A DNA stretch of 64,000 nucleotides from Streptomyces caelestis (GTDB lineage: Bacteria; Actinomycetota; Actinomycetes; Streptomycetales; Streptomycetaceae): contig NZ_JACHNE010000001.1 in the NCBI RefSeq assembly GCF_014205255.1, positions 2,852,001 to 2,916,000 of the forward strand. Direction: 5' to 3'. The notes below the pieces were generated by a model. The model ran no database searches. It was not told the origin of the DNA and saw nothing but the letters and a program-made list of their open reading frames with translations. The position numbers and the translations under genes were made by a program. Of the stretch, positions 1-9,372 are shown in pieces (position 1 is the first letter of the stretch; each line of letters begins with the position of its first letter).

Positions 1-354
1 TCCATGAAGGAGCCGGGCACGGCGTACGACGACGACGTCCTGGGCAAGGACCCGCAGCCGGCCACGATGGACGACTTCGTCCGCACCGGCCGCGACAACG
101 GCGGCGTCCACATCAACTCGGGCATCCCGAACCACGCCTTCTACCTGGCGGCCACGGCCCTCGGCGGCCACGCCTGGGAGCGCGCGGGGCAGATCTGGTA
201 CGACGTGCTGACCGGCGGCGAGCTGAAGGAGCAGGCGATGTTCGCCGACTTCGCCACGCTCACCGTCAAGGCCGCGCGGGAGCGGTTCGGCGACGGGGAG
301 GAACTGGACGCCGTGTCGAAGGCCTGGGAGCGGGTCGGGGTGCGGACCCTGTAG
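1..354 (+). CDS. M4 (thermolysin/protealysin-like) metalloprotease, C-terminal part
   Basis: This is the last ~118 codons of a secreted or cytoplasmic neutral metalloprotease; the 5' part and the HExxH zinc site lie outside the window. The visible C-terminal domain carries the M4 landmark HINSGIPNHAFYLAA, whose His is the catalytic transition-state-stabilising residue of thermolysins. It is followed by a GGHAWERAGQIWYDVLT-type helix and a terminal ADFATLTVKAA segment. The ending, without extra C-terminal domains, fits the short protealysin-like M4 subgroup. The next gene, 20 bp downstream on the same strand, is an emfourin-like inhibitor, which is the known partner of protealysin-type enzymes. 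Family assignment is firm; substrate is unknown. Confidence 0.9.
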   Translation, partial: SMKEPGTAYDDDVLGKDPQPATMDDFVRTGRDNGGVHINSGIPNHAFYLAATALGGHAWERAGQIWYDVLTGGELKEQAMFADFATLTVKAARERFGDGEELDAVSKAWERVGVRTL

Positions 355-374
355 TTCCGTACTAGACAGGTGCC

Positions 375-641
375 ATGCGTATTCAGGTGAGGCGCACGGG
401 CGGGTTCGCGGGCATCGAGCGGCATGCCGAGGTGGACACCACCGGCCGCCCCGACGCCCCCGAATGGCACGCACTGGCCGAGCGGGCGGTCGCCGCCGGC
501 CGGAGCACGCCGCCGATCGGGGTTCCGGACGGGTTCGGCTACCAGATCACCGTGGACGGGAAGACGGTGTACGCGGCCGACCCGCGGCTGACGGACGAGC
601 AGCGGAAGCTGATCTCGCGGGTGCTGAAGGAAGGGCCGTAA
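375..641 (+). CDS. Emfourin-like M4 protease inhibitor
   Basis: This encodes an 88-residue protein beginning MRIQVRRTGGFAGI, the characteristic N-terminus of the emfourin family. Emfourins are small cytoplasmic inhibitors of protealysin-like M4 metalloproteases, encoded next to their target. There is no signal peptide or transmembrane segment. The gene follows the M4 protease by 20 bp, so the two are very likely one transcript and a protease/inhibitor pair. A weak CAGG ribosome-binding site lies 5 nt before the ATG. The role is inferred from family resemblance and context; inhibition of this particular protease is not shown by the sequence. Confidence 0.8.
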   Translation: MRIQVRRTGGFAGIERHAEVDTTGRPDAPEWHALAERAVAAGRSTPPIGVPDGFGYQITVDGKTVYAADPRLTDEQRKLISRVLKEGP

Positions 642-687
642 CAGCTCCTCCGCAGCGGCCTGTTGACTTCCGTTACCGGCGGTACGG

Positions 688-2022
688 ATGATCCAGCGCA
701 TGGCGACTGACGCAGGCAATCCGATCCCCCGCTTCCCGGCCGGCTTCCTCTGGGGCGTGTCGACCTCGGCGCACCAGATCGAGGGGGCCGCGGACGAGCG
801 CGAGCCGTCCGTGTGGGACGCCTTCACGGCCGAGCCGGGCCGGGTGAAGGACGGCTCGACGGCGGCGGTGGCCTGCGACCACTACCACCGCCACCGCGAG
901 GACGTGGCCCTGCTGGCCGGCCTCGGCGTGAACGCCTACCGCTTCTCGGTCTCATGGCCCCGGGTGCGCTCCGGGAAGGGCCTCGACTTCTACGACCGGC
1001 TGGTGGACGACCTGTGCGCGGCGGGCGTCCGCCCGGTGCCGACCCTGTTCCACTGGGACCTGCCGGCGGACCTCGACTGGCTGGAGCGGGACACGGCCGC
1101 GCGCTTCGCCGACTACGTCTCGCTGGTCGCCGGCCGCCTCGGGGACCGGGTGACCAAGTGGATCACCCTCAACGAGCCCGCCGAACACACCCTGCTGGGC
1201 CACGCCCTGGGCGTGCACGCGCCGGGCAGGCAGCTGCTGTTCGACGCGCTCCCGGCCGCCCACCACCAGTTGCTGGCCCACGGCCTGGCCGTACGGGCCC
1301 TGCGCGCCGCGGGCGCCGCCGACATCGGCATCGCCAACTCGCACGGCCCGACCTGGGCGGCGTCGACCGAGGCGGAGGACATGGCGGCGGCCGAGTTCTA
1401 CGACGTGCTGCTGAACCGCCTGTTCGCCGACCCCGTGCTGCTGGGCCGGTACCCGGACGGCATCGGCGAGCTGATGCCCGGGGACGTCGAGGCCGACCTG
1501 GAGGTGATCGCCGAGCCGGTCGACTGGTACGGCGTCAACTACTACGCGCCGACGCGCGTGGGCGCCCCGCAGGGCACCGACATCACCTTCGGCGGTGTCG
1601 CCATGCCCGCCGAACTCCCCTTCTCGGTCCGGGAGATCACCGGCCACCCGGTCACCGACTTCGGCTGGCCGGTCGTGCCCGAGGGCCTGACCGAACTCCT
1701 CACCGCCTTCCACGACCGCTACGGCGACCGGCTCCCGCCCGTCGTCATCACCGAGAACGGCTGCTCCTACCCGGGCGTCGACGACCAGGACCGCATCGCC
1801 TACCTGGACGGCCACATCCGGGTCCTGCACCGGGCGCTGGAGGAGGGCGTCGACGTGCGCGGCTACTTCGTGTGGTCCCTGCTCGACAACTTCGAGTGGG
1901 CGGAGGGCTACGCACGCCGCTTCGGCCTGGTCCACGTCGACTTCGAGACCCTGGCACGGACACCGAAGTCGTCGTACCGCTGGTACCGGGAACTACTGCG
2001 GGCCCAGGGAACTACGGCTTGA
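688..2022 (+). CDS. GH1 family beta-glucosidase
   Basis: This is a glycoside hydrolase family 1 (beta/alpha)8-barrel enzyme of 444 residues, normal length for the family, hydrolysing beta-glucosides or related beta-glycosides. It opens with the GH1 N-terminal signature FPAGFLWGVSTSAHQIEGA. The acid/base Glu is in TLNEP (about E163) and the nucleophile Glu is in ITENG (about E356). The aglycone/sugar-binding WSLLDNFEWAEGY segment is present near the end. There is no signal peptide, so it is intracellular, acting on imported disaccharides. A TTGACT hexamer at 663-668 could be part of its promoter. The start could instead be the in-frame ATG at 700. Its 3' end overlaps the convergent methyltransferase fragment by 11 bp. 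Confidence 0.93.
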   Translation: MIQRMATDAGNPIPRFPAGFLWGVSTSAHQIEGAADEREPSVWDAFTAEPGRVKDGSTAAVACDHYHRHREDVALLAGLGVNAYRFSVSWPRVRSGKGLDFYDRLVDDLCAAGVRPVPTLFHWDLPADLDWLERDTAARFADYVSLVAGRLGDRVTKWITLNEPAEHTLLGHALGVHAPGRQLLFDALPAAHHQLLAHGLAVRALRAAGAADIGIANSHGPTWAASTEAEDMAAAEFYDVLLNRLFADPVLLGRYPDGIGELMPGDVEADLEVIAEPVDWYGVNYYAPTRVGAPQGTDITFGGVAMPAELPFSVREITGHPVTDFGWPVVPEGLTELLTAFHDRYGDRLPPVVITENGCSYPGVDDQDRIAYLDGHIRVLHRALEEGVDVRGYFVWSLLDNFEWAEGYARRFGLVHVDFETLARTPKSSYRWYRELLRAQGTTA

Positions 2023-2581
2023 TACCCACCCCGGTCCACAGGCTGACCTCGGCGTCCGTCGGGGCGTCGCCCTCCGGGGCGTCGGGGCGCCAGCGGTGGC
2101 CGACGGTGACGCCCGGATCGAGCAGCTCCAGGCCGTCGAAGAAGCGGGCGACGTCCTCCTGGGAGCGGAACTGCACCGGGGTGCCGGCCGAGGTGTAGAT
2201 GTCGGTGACCTTCTGCCAGGTGGCCGGGTCGAAGTCGGGCGTGCAGTGGCTCAGCGCCAGGGCGCTGCCCGAGGGCAGGGCGTCCAGCAGGCGGCGCACG
2301 ATGCCGTACGGATCCTGGGCGTCGGTGACGAAGTGCATCAGGGCGTTGAGGGAGGGCGCGACCGGGCGGCTCAGGTCCAGGACCTCGGCCAGTTCGGGTG
2401 CGGTCAGGAGCGCCTGGGGGTCGTTGACGTCCGCCTCCATGTACGTCGTACGGCCCTCTGCCGAGCTGCGCATCAGGCGCTCGGCGTACTTCAGGACCAG
2501 GGGGTCGTTGTCGGCGTAGACCACGCGGGCGTCGGGGACCACGGACTGGGCCACCTGGTGCAGGTGGGGCTCGGTGGGGCT
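2012..2581 (-). pseudogene. 5'-truncated DUF574 (Methyltransf_19) SAM methyltransferase
   Basis: The frame encodes only about the last two thirds of an actinobacterial DUF574 methyltransferase, a family usually of about 265-280 residues. What remains begins SPTEPHLHQVAQSVVPDARV and continues VVYADNDPLVL, the acidic motif that follows SAM motif I. The N-terminal lid and the glycine-rich SAM loop (normally DIGTGLPT) are gone: an in-frame TGA (2582-2584) directly precedes the homologous part. A GTG at 2554 could still start a 180-residue protein, but it would lack half of the SAM site, so I call it a pseudogene. Bases 2585-2688 upstream hold no recognisable gene. These proteins often sit beside XRE/DUF397 genes, which are not seen here. 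Confidence 0.75.
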
Positions 2582-2688
2582 TCAGTAGGGCTCAGTCGGC
2601 CGTGAGATGGTCGGCGAGGCCCTGCTTGACCCCCGCGAAATGACGCGCCCGGGAACCTCACGAGGGCGCTGTATCCCGCCCCGGCCCC

Positions 2689-3642
2689 TCAGAACCCCAG
2701 CTTGCGCAGCTGCCTCGGATCCCGCTGCCAGTCCTTGGCGACCTTCACATGCAGGTCCAGGAACACCGGCGTGCCCAGCAGGGCCTCGATCTGTTTGCGG
2801 GACTTGATGCCGACCTCCTTCAGGCGCTTGCCCTTGGGGCCGATGATGATGCCCTTCTGGCTGGGACGCTCGATGTAGACGAAGGCGTGGATGTCGAGGA
2901 GGGGCTTGTCGGCGGGGCGGTCCTCGCGGGGGAGCATCTCCTCGACGACCACGGCGATGGAGTGGGGGAGCTCGTCGCGGACGCCCTCCAGCGCGGCCTC
3001 CCGGATCAGCTCCGCGATCATGACCTGCTCGGGCTCGTCGGTCAGGTCACCCTCGGGATAGAGCGCCGGACCCTCCGGCAGCAGGGGGACGATCAGGTCG
3101 GCCAGCAGGCCCACCTGCTTGTCGCCGACCGCCGACACCGGGACGATCTCGGCCCACTCGAAGCCCAGCTCCTTGCCGAGCTGGTCGATCGCGATGAGCT
3201 GCTCGGCGAGCGTCTTGCTGTCCACCAGGTCGGTCTTGGTGACGATGGCGATCTTCGGCGTCTTCTTGATGGACGCCAGTTCCTTCGCGATGAAGCGGTC
3301 ACCGGGGCCGAGCTTCTCGTTCGCCGGCAGGCAGAAGCCGATCACGTCCACCTCGGCCCACGTCGTGCGCACGATGTCGTTCAGCCGCTCGCCCAGCAGC
3401 GTGCGCGGCTTGTGCAGCCCAGGGGTGTCGACCAGGATCAGCTGGGCGTCCGGGCGGTGCACGATGCCCCGCACGGTGTGCCGCGTCGTCTGGGGCTGAT
3501 TCGCCGTGATCGCCACCTTCTGGCCGACCAGAGCATTCGTGAGGGTGGACTTGCCCGCGTTGGGACGGCCCACGAAGCAGGCGAAGCCAGCCCTGTGGAC
3601 AGCTTCGGCCGGCTCTTCGGATGACTGGGTACGAACGCTCAT
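2689..3642 (-). CDS. era: GTPase Era
   Basis: This is the essential GTPase that binds the 3' end of 16S rRNA and assists 30S subunit maturation; 317 residues, as usual. It contains G1 GRPNAGKST, G2 QTTRHT, G3 DTPGLHKP, G4 TKTD and G5 SAVG, and a C-terminal KH domain with IIIGPKGKRLKEVG. The ATG at 3642 is preferred because an AGGGAG sequence lies 10 nt upstream. An in-frame ATG three codons earlier (3651) sits directly on that ribosome-binding site. It is the last gene of the ybeY/CBS-protein/era cluster order common in actinobacteria, although separated here from MmcQ by a secreted-protein gene and the deaminase-like gene. Confidence 0.97.
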   Translation of the reverse strand: MSVRTQSSEEPAEAVHRAGFACFVGRPNAGKSTLTNALVGQKVAITANQPQTTRHTVRGIVHRPDAQLILVDTPGLHKPRTLLGERLNDIVRTTWAEVDVIGFCLPANEKLGPGDRFIAKELASIKKTPKIAIVTKTDLVDSKTLAEQLIAIDQLGKELGFEWAEIVPVSAVGDKQVGLLADLIVPLLPEGPALYPEGDLTDEPEQVMIAELIREAALEGVRDELPHSIAVVVEEMLPREDRPADKPLLDIHAFVYIERPSQKGIIIGPKGKRLKEVGIKSRKQIEALLGTPVFLDLHVKVAKDWQRDPRQLRKLGF

Positions 3643-3751
3643 GGCGCCCATTCTCCCTGATCCACAGAGCCCTGCCGCACAGGCGCCCGAACGCCGACGG
3701 TGGACCTCCGGCCCCGCAGGCACCAGCGGCCTCGGGCCGGACAGCTCAGCG

Positions 3752-3785
3752 CGGGCCGGACGCGCTGCGGGGCGCGCCCGGCCCG
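3752..3785 (-). terminator. GC-rich hairpin, candidate terminator
   Basis: An 8-bp perfect stem (CGGGCCGG with CCGGCCCG) continues after one mismatch into a further 5 bp (CGCGC/GCGCG) around a 6-nt loop. It lies 6 bp past the stop of the secreted-protein gene. There is no clear U-tract, which is usual for Streptomyces terminators. Confidence 0.55.
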
Positions 3786-3791
3786 CCGGGA

Positions 3792-4268
3792 TCAGGCGAA
3801 CACGAACGGGCCCGGCGACTGCGTCCCGGTCGCCGTGCAGGTGATGGTAATGCCGAAGACGGTCATCTTCAGCGAGCCGCCGAAGGCCTCCAGGCTGTCG
3901 CCGGAGGCCACGGTGCCGCTGAGGGGGCCGACCTCGACGGGGGCGCCGGCGGCCATCGCCGGGTTCTGCGTGCCGGTGAAGTCGACGGTGCCGCCGCCGC
4001 TCTTCACCAGGGTGAGCGTGGACGCGATCGAGTCCTCTCCGAGGGCGATCGGCGCGGTGATCGCCGATGACTTGACGGTGAGGGTGGCGGCGGTGCCGTC
4101 CTGCGTGGCCGTGAGCGTGGCCTCGCCACTGCCGAAAGTGCCGCAGTCGGCGCTGATCGTCGCCGTCTGGGGGGTGACGGCGAGTGCGGCGGGGGCGAAG
4201 GCGAGCCCGGTGACCGCGAGGGCCCCGGCCGCCAGGGCCGCACCTGCTCCGATTCGCTTGCATCTCAT
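3792..4268 (-). CDS. Secreted protein of unknown function
   Basis: This encodes 158 residues with a classical Sec signal peptide: basic MRCKRIG start, hydrophobic Ala/Gly/Val stretch and an AxA-type cleavage site (FAPAALA, about residue 33). The mature part is a small Ser/Thr/Gly-rich all-beta domain with two conserved-looking Cys (ISADCGTF and ITITCTA) that could form a disulphide. I do not recognise a named family. The ATG at 4268 is chosen over upstream in-frame ATGs because it begins the signal peptide and has AAGGAA 9 nt upstream. A possible ECF-type promoter lies about 75 bp upstream. It interrupts the era cluster, so it may be a lineage-specific insertion. Confidence 0.75.
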   Translation of the reverse strand: MRCKRIGAGAALAAGALAVTGLAFAPAALAVTPQTATISADCGTFGSGEATLTATQDGTAATLTVKSSAITAPIALGEDSIASTLTLVKSGGGTVDFTGTQNPAMAAGAPVEVGPLSGTVASGDSLEAFGGSLKMTVFGITITCTATGTQSPGPFVFA

Positions 4269-4342
4269 GGAATCCGGTTCCTTTTCCGTGTGGGGGGACC
4301 GCTCGGCACGTGGATGCGGACACACTGCCGAGAGCCGAACCT

Positions 4343-4368
4343 GACGGTCCGTCGGAACTGACGGTTCC
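4343..4368 (-). promoter_or_regulatory. Candidate ECF sigma-factor promoter
   Basis: On the minus strand GGAAC (4364-4368) and CGTC (4343-4346) are separated by exactly 17 bp, the spacing typical of ECF sigma promoters. The same stretch holds an imperfect direct repeat of ACCGTCAG-(T/G)-(T/C)TC about two helical turns apart. The predicted start of transcription would leave roughly 65 nt before the secreted-protein ATG. Prediction from consensus only. Confidence 0.4.
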
Positions 4369-4437
4369 ATTGATGCGCCTGATACAGACGGCGGCAAGGT
4401 GGAAATCTGGCCTAATTACCGCCGGTTACAGCGAGGT

Positions 4438-4803
4438 TCAGCCGGCGGTGACCGTGGTCCGGACCGTTCCGTCGGGCCCCGCCACCAGCACCGGCGTCCC
4501 GGCGCCCCCCAGATCCCGTACGGCCGCCCGGTCCTCGGCGGGCACGTCCTGCGCCTCCGTCACCACCGCCGCCGCCTCCAGCGACCTCGCGCCCGAGGCC
4601 ACCGCCATCGCCACGGCCGTCCGGAGGGCACTGAGCTGCAGGGAGTCGAGGGCCACGGTCCCCGCGACATACGTCCGGCCGGTCTCGTCCCGCACGGCCG
4701 CCCCCTCGGGCACGCCGTTGCGGGCCCGTGCGGAACGGGCCAGGGTGACGATCTTGCGGTCCTCGGGGTCGAGCGCGCTGCTGTCGGTCATGATCCGAAG
4801 CAT
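4438..4803 (-). CDS. Cytidine deaminase-like protein lacking zinc ligands
   Basis: This encodes 121 residues resembling the small tetrameric cytidine deaminase fold: an ARSARARNGVPEGAAVRDETGRTYVAGTV-like N-terminal region, a central helix and a C-terminal strand. The catalytic [C/H]AE of the zinc site is replaced by SAL (in LQLSALRTAVAMAV). The PCxxC motif is absent (AAVVTEAQDVPAEDRAAVRDLGG). It is therefore unlikely to deaminate cytidine and may be structural or regulatory. The gene sits 9 bp downstream of the MmcQ gene on the same strand. An alternative ATG is at 4791; neither start has a good ribosome-binding site. The resemblance is by eye and should be tested by profile search. Confidence 0.65.
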   Translation of the reverse strand: MLRIMTDSSALDPEDRKIVTLARSARARNGVPEGAAVRDETGRTYVAGTVALDSLQLSALRTAVAMAVASGARSLEAAAVVTEAQDVPAEDRAAVRDLGGAGTPVLVAGPDGTVRTTVTAG

Positions 4804-4812
4804 ACGTAAGCG

Positions 4813-5172
4813 TCACGAGCGGTCGAGGCGCAGGCGGTCCGCTCGCGGCAGGCCCGCGACGACGAGGTCGTACGAGTCCTCGATGAGCTCCCGGACCAGC
4901 CGGTCCGGGAGTCCCCCGTCCACCGTGACCGTGTTCCAGTGCCGCTTGTTCATGTGCCAGCCCGGGACGATCAGGCCCTCGTGCTCGCGGCGCAGCCGGA
5001 TCGCGTCGTCCGGGTCGCACTTGAGGTTGACCTTCAGGGGGCGCGCGTAGAGGTGGGACAGGGCGAACAGCTTGCCCTGGACCTTGAAGACCGAGATCTC
5101 CGGGCTGAACGGGAAGTCCTCGACCGTCGCGTTGAAGGACAGGCAGAACGCGCGCAGTTCCTGCGGGGTCAT
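4813..5172 (-). CDS. MmcQ/YjbR family DNA-binding protein
   Basis: This encodes 119 residues of the MmcQ/YjbR (DUF419) family, small alpha/beta proteins with a CyaY-like double-wing fold. Recognised by EISVFKVQGKLFAL, the KVNLKCDPDDAIRLRREH segment, and the GWHMNKRHWNTVTVDGGLPD core typical of the family. The biochemical role is poorly defined; some members are annotated as DNA-binding. The ATG overlaps the stop of the upstream CBS-domain gene by 4 bp (ATGA), indicating translational coupling. Confidence 0.88.
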   Translation of the reverse strand: MTPQELRAFCLSFNATVEDFPFSPEISVFKVQGKLFALSHLYARPLKVNLKCDPDDAIRLRREHEGLIVPGWHMNKRHWNTVTVDGGLPDRLVRELIEDSYDLVVAGLPRADRLRLDRS

Positions 5173-6479
5173 TCCGGCTTCTGCTCCTCGTCCTGTGGAG
5201 GGTCCGCCGGGTCCACCGGCTCCACCAGCACCGTCACGATCTTGTTGCGGCGGCCGGCCGCGGCCTCCGCTGTCAGGCGCAGTTCCCGGCCGTCGGGGAG
5301 TTCCACGAGGGACGAGGCACCGGCGATGGGAACCCGGCCCAGCGCCTTGGCCAGCAGACCGCCGACCGTCTCGACGTCCTCGTCGTCGAACGCCTCCAGG
5401 CCGTACAGCTCGCCCAGGTCGCCGATGTCCAGGCGGGCGGTGACCCGGTAGCGGTCCTTGCCGAGGTCCTCCACCGGCGGCAGTTCGCGGTCGTACTCGT
5501 CGGTGATCTCGCCGACGATCTCCTCGAGGATGTCCTCGATGGTGACGATGCCGGCGGTGCCGCCGTACTCGTCGACGGCGACGGCGACGTGGTTGCGCTC
5601 CTTCTGCATCTCGCGCAGCAGGTCGCCCGCGTTCTTGGTGTCGGGCACGAAGAACGCCGGGCGCATCGCCGTGGACACCTGCTCGGACTCGGCGTCGCGG
5701 CTGATGTGCGTCTTGCGGACCAGGTCCTTCAGGTACACCATCCCGACGATGTCGTCCTCGCTCTCGCCGGTCACCGGGATCCGGGAGAAGCCGGAGCGCA
5801 GGGCGAGGGTGAGGGCCTGGCGGATGGTCTTGAAGCGCTCGATCACCACCAGGTCCGTGCGCGGGACCATGACCTCGCGGACCAGGGTGTCGCCCAGCTC
5901 GAAGACCGAGTGCACCATGCGGCGCTCGTCGTCCTCGATGAGCGACTCCTTCTCGGCGAGGTCGACCAGCGCCCGCAGTTCCGCCTCGGAGGCGAAGGGG
6001 CCCCGGCGGAAGCCCTTGCCGGGGGTGAGCGCGTTGCCGATGAGGATCAGCAGCGACGGGATCGGGCCCATGATCCGGGCCAGCGGCACCAGGACGTACG
6101 CCGAGACCGTCGCCGTGTTCAGCGGGTGCTGGCGGCCGATGGTGCGCGGGGAGACGCCGACGGCGACGTACGACACGAGGACCATGACCGCGATGGCGAT
6201 CAGGAGGGCCTCGGTCGTGTTGTCGAACTCCATCAGGCAGCCGTACGTGATCAGCGCGGCGGCGGCCATCTCGCAGGCGACGCGCACCAGCAGTGCCACG
6301 TTCAGATAGCGGGTCGGGTCGGCGGCGACCTGGGCCAGCTTGGCGCTGCCCCGGCGGCCGGAGCGCGCGGCCTCCTCGGCACGGAAGCTGGAGACGCGCG
6401 CGAGGCCCGCCTCCGCGCACGCGAAGAGCCAGGCCACGACGACCAGGGCGACCGCGCCCAGGGCGAGTTGCGGACTCAT
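5169..6479 (-). CDS. CNNM/CorC-HlyC CBS-domain membrane protein
   Basis: This encodes a 436-residue integral membrane protein of the hemolysin C/CNNM family, implicated in Mg2+/Co2+ transport or efflux. An N-terminal DUF21 (CNNM) domain with about four hydrophobic segments spans residues 1-160 (for example LALGAVALVVVAWLFACAEA). It is followed by two CBS domains (VMVPRTDLVVIE and FVPDTKNAGDLLREMQ through DEYGGTAGIVTIEDILEEIVGEI), then a C-terminal CorC_HlyC transporter-associated domain (YRVTARLDIGDLGELYG). The ATG at 6479 starts the first membrane helix. It lies 8 bp after ybeY, so ybeY, this gene and mmcQ are probably one operon. Confidence 0.93.
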   Translation of the reverse strand: MSPQLALGAVALVVVAWLFACAEAGLARVSSFRAEEAARSGRRGSAKLAQVAADPTRYLNVALLVRVACEMAAAALITYGCLMEFDNTTEALLIAIAVMVLVSYVAVGVSPRTIGRQHPLNTATVSAYVLVPLARIMGPIPSLLILIGNALTPGKGFRRGPFASEAELRALVDLAEKESLIEDDERRMVHSVFELGDTLVREVMVPRTDLVVIERFKTIRQALTLALRSGFSRIPVTGESEDDIVGMVYLKDLVRKTHISRDAESEQVSTAMRPAFFVPDTKNAGDLLREMQKERNHVAVAVDEYGGTAGIVTIEDILEEIVGEITDEYDRELPPVEDLGKDRYRVTARLDIGDLGELYGLEAFDDEDVETVGGLLAKALGRVPIAGASSLVELPDGRELRLTAEAAAGRRNKIVTVLVEPVDPADPPQDEEQKPE

Positions 6480-6487
6480 CGGCGGCG

Positions 6488-6985
6488 CTACGAGACCGTC
6501 GGCGCCGGGGACGGGCCGGTCAGGCCCCGCTCCGCGCGCCAGCCGTCCACGATGGCCGCCTGGAGACCGAACATCTCGGCCTTCTCGTCCGGTTCCTCGT
6601 GGTCGTAGCCCAGCAGATGCAGCACTCCGTGGACGGTGAGCAGCTGGAGCTCCTCGTCCATGGAGTGCTGCGTGTCGGCTTCCTTGCCCTGCTTCTCCGC
6701 GACCTCCGGGCACAGCACGATGTCGCCGAGCAGCCCCTGCGGCGGCTCGTCGTCGTCCTTGGACGGCGGCCGCAGCTCGTCCATCGGGAAGGACATGACA
6801 TCCGTCGGGCCGGGCAGGTCCATCCACTGCATGTGCAGCTGCTCCATGGCGGCGGCGTCCACCACGATCACCGAGAGCTCGGAGAGCGGGTGGATGCGCA
6901 TCCGCGCCAGCGCGTAGCGGGCGATGTCGAGGATCGCCTGCTCGTCGACCTCGGTACCTGACTCGTTGTTGACGTCGATCGACAT
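6488..6985 (-). CDS. ybeY: Endoribonuclease YbeY
   Basis: This is a single-strand-specific metalloendoribonuclease needed for 16S rRNA 3'-end maturation and 70S quality control. At 165 residues it has the signature zinc motif [11 protein letters not shown] (H-x3-H-x5-H) near residue 118. The upstream [17 protein letters not shown] strand is present as [17 protein letters not shown] 15-residue insert of acidic residues (KDDDEPPQ) follows that strand. The gene lies 14 bp after phoH and 8 bp before the CNNM gene; phoH-ybeY-CNNM-era is the common bacterial order. Confidence 0.97.
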   Translation of the reverse strand: MSIDVNNESGTEVDEQAILDIARYALARMRIHPLSELSVIVVDAAAMEQLHMQWMDLPGPTDVMSFPMDELRPPSKDDDEPPQGLLGDIVLCPEVAEKQGKEADTQHSMDEELQLLTVHGVLHLLGYDHEEPDEKAEMFGLQAAIVDGWRAERGLTGPSPAPTVS

Positions 6986-6999
6986 GGTGCTGTGCTTGT

Positions 7000-8067
<1,068 letters not shown>

Positions 8068-8224
8068 GGGCCGGCGCTGAAGGCCTGCGGTTCCTCCTCT
8101 TCACGGCCGCGTAGCTGAGGGCGGCCTCGCGGTTCCCAGGGTACGACGGGGGACTGACAACGCCGTAGGGGTTTTGGGGGCGGGGTTGGAATCCGAGGCG
8201 GCAGGGCGCCTCTCGGCCGCTGGA

Positions 8225-9361
8225 TCACGCCGAGCGCCGGAACCCGATCGTCGGCACGGCCCGTCGCAAGGGCCAGGGCCTGACCAACTCCTCCGACACC
8301 AGCCCCGCAAGGAATCCGTACCGCCGCAACGCCTCCGGATCCTGTCCCTCCACCGACTGCACCCGCCGCCACCACGCCGCGATCTCCGACCACCCCGGCG
8401 CCGACAACGACCCCCCGAACTCCTGCACCGACAGCGCCGCGGTCAGCCCGGCGAAGGCCAGCCGGTCCGCCAGCGGCCAGTCCGCCAGCGTCCCGGTGAC
8501 GAACCCGGCGACGAACACGTCCCCCGCCCCCGTCGGATCGAGCGCCTCGACCTCGATCGCCGGCACCTCGGCCGTCTCCCCCGTACGCCGGTCCACCGCG
8601 TACGCCCCGTCCGCCCCGAGCGTGACCACCGCGAGCGGCACGTACTCGGCCAGCGCGTGCGCCGCCGCCCTGGGGCAGTCCGCGCCCGTGTACCGCATGG
8701 CCTCCTCCGCGTTCGGCAGGAAGGCCTCGCAGTGCCGCAGGTCGGGCAGCGCCGCCAGGTCCCACGCGCCGGTGTCGTCCCAGCCGACGTCGCCGAAGAC
8801 CCGCGTGCCCTTGCTCGCGGCCTGGGCGATCCAGGGCGCGCTGACGCCGGGGGCGAGGGAGGCGACGGCGGCTCGCGAGCGGGGCGGGCACTCGGGGGCG
8901 GGCTCCTCCGAGGGCGGCTCGTGGCCGTGCGAGACCATCGTGCGCTCCCCCTCGTAGGCCATGGAGACCGTCACCGGGGAGTGCCAGCCGGACACCGTGC
9001 GCGACGTGGAGAGGTCGATGCCCTCGCCGTGCTCCAGGGCGTCCCAGCAGTAGTCGCCGTAGTGGTCGTCGCCGAAGGCCGCCGCGAGGGACGTACGCAG
9101 GCCGAGGCGGGCCAGGGCGGTGGCCATGTTGGCGACGCCGCCGGGGCTCGATCCCATCCCGCGCGCCCAGGACTCGGTCCCGCGCACCGGGGCGGAGTCG
9201 AGCCCGGTGAAGATGATGTCGAGGAAGACGGTCCCGGTGAGGTAGACGTCCCAAGGCGGGTCGTCCGGCGCGCGCAGCGGGGCGAGGGGATCGACCTGGC
9301 TCTGGCGGTGCGATCCCTTTCCGGCCGGGCCCTTTCCTGCCGGGGCGGTGGACGCGATCAC
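8225..9361 (-). CDS. PfkB family carbohydrate/nucleoside kinase
   Basis: This encodes 378 residues of the ribokinase/PfkB superfamily, which phosphorylate sugars or nucleosides using ATP. The N-terminal PfkB signature region appears as GSSPGGVANMATALARLG. The catalytic/anion-hole motif DPTGAGDVFVAGF lies near residue 285. The first 35 residues (rich in Gly/Lys/Ala) are an extra N-terminal tail. Start GTG at 9361 has GGGAG 6 nt upstream. A perfect 11-bp inverted repeat lies 12 bp before the start codon. The gene stands between phoH and glucarate dehydratase, with no operon partner that reveals its substrate. Confidence 0.88.
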   Translation of the reverse strand: MIASTAPAGKGPAGKGSHRQSQVDPLAPLRAPDDPPWDVYLTGTVFLDIIFTGLDSAPVRGTESWARGMGSSPGGVANMATALARLGLRTSLAAAFGDDHYGDYCWDALEHGEGIDLSTSRTVSGWHSPVTVSMAYEGERTMVSHGHEPPSEEPAPECPPRSRAAVASLAPGVSAPWIAQAASKGTRVFGDVGWDDTGAWDLAALPDLRHCEAFLPNAEEAMRYTGADCPRAAAHALAEYVPLAVVTLGADGAYAVDRRTGETAEVPAIEVEALDPTGAGDVFVAGFVTGTLADWPLADRLAFAGLTAALSVQEFGGSLSAPGWSEIAAWWRRVQSVEGQDPEALRRYGFLAGLVSEELVRPWPLRRAVPTIGFRRSA

Positions 9362-9372
9362 GATGCGCTCCC

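Noticed and set aside
2585..2688. Short C-terminal-looking peptide (HFAGVKQGLADHLTAD) between the methyltransferase fragment and era
   Set aside because: It could be the end of another decayed gene, but about 20 residues without an upstream frame are not enough to assign a family.
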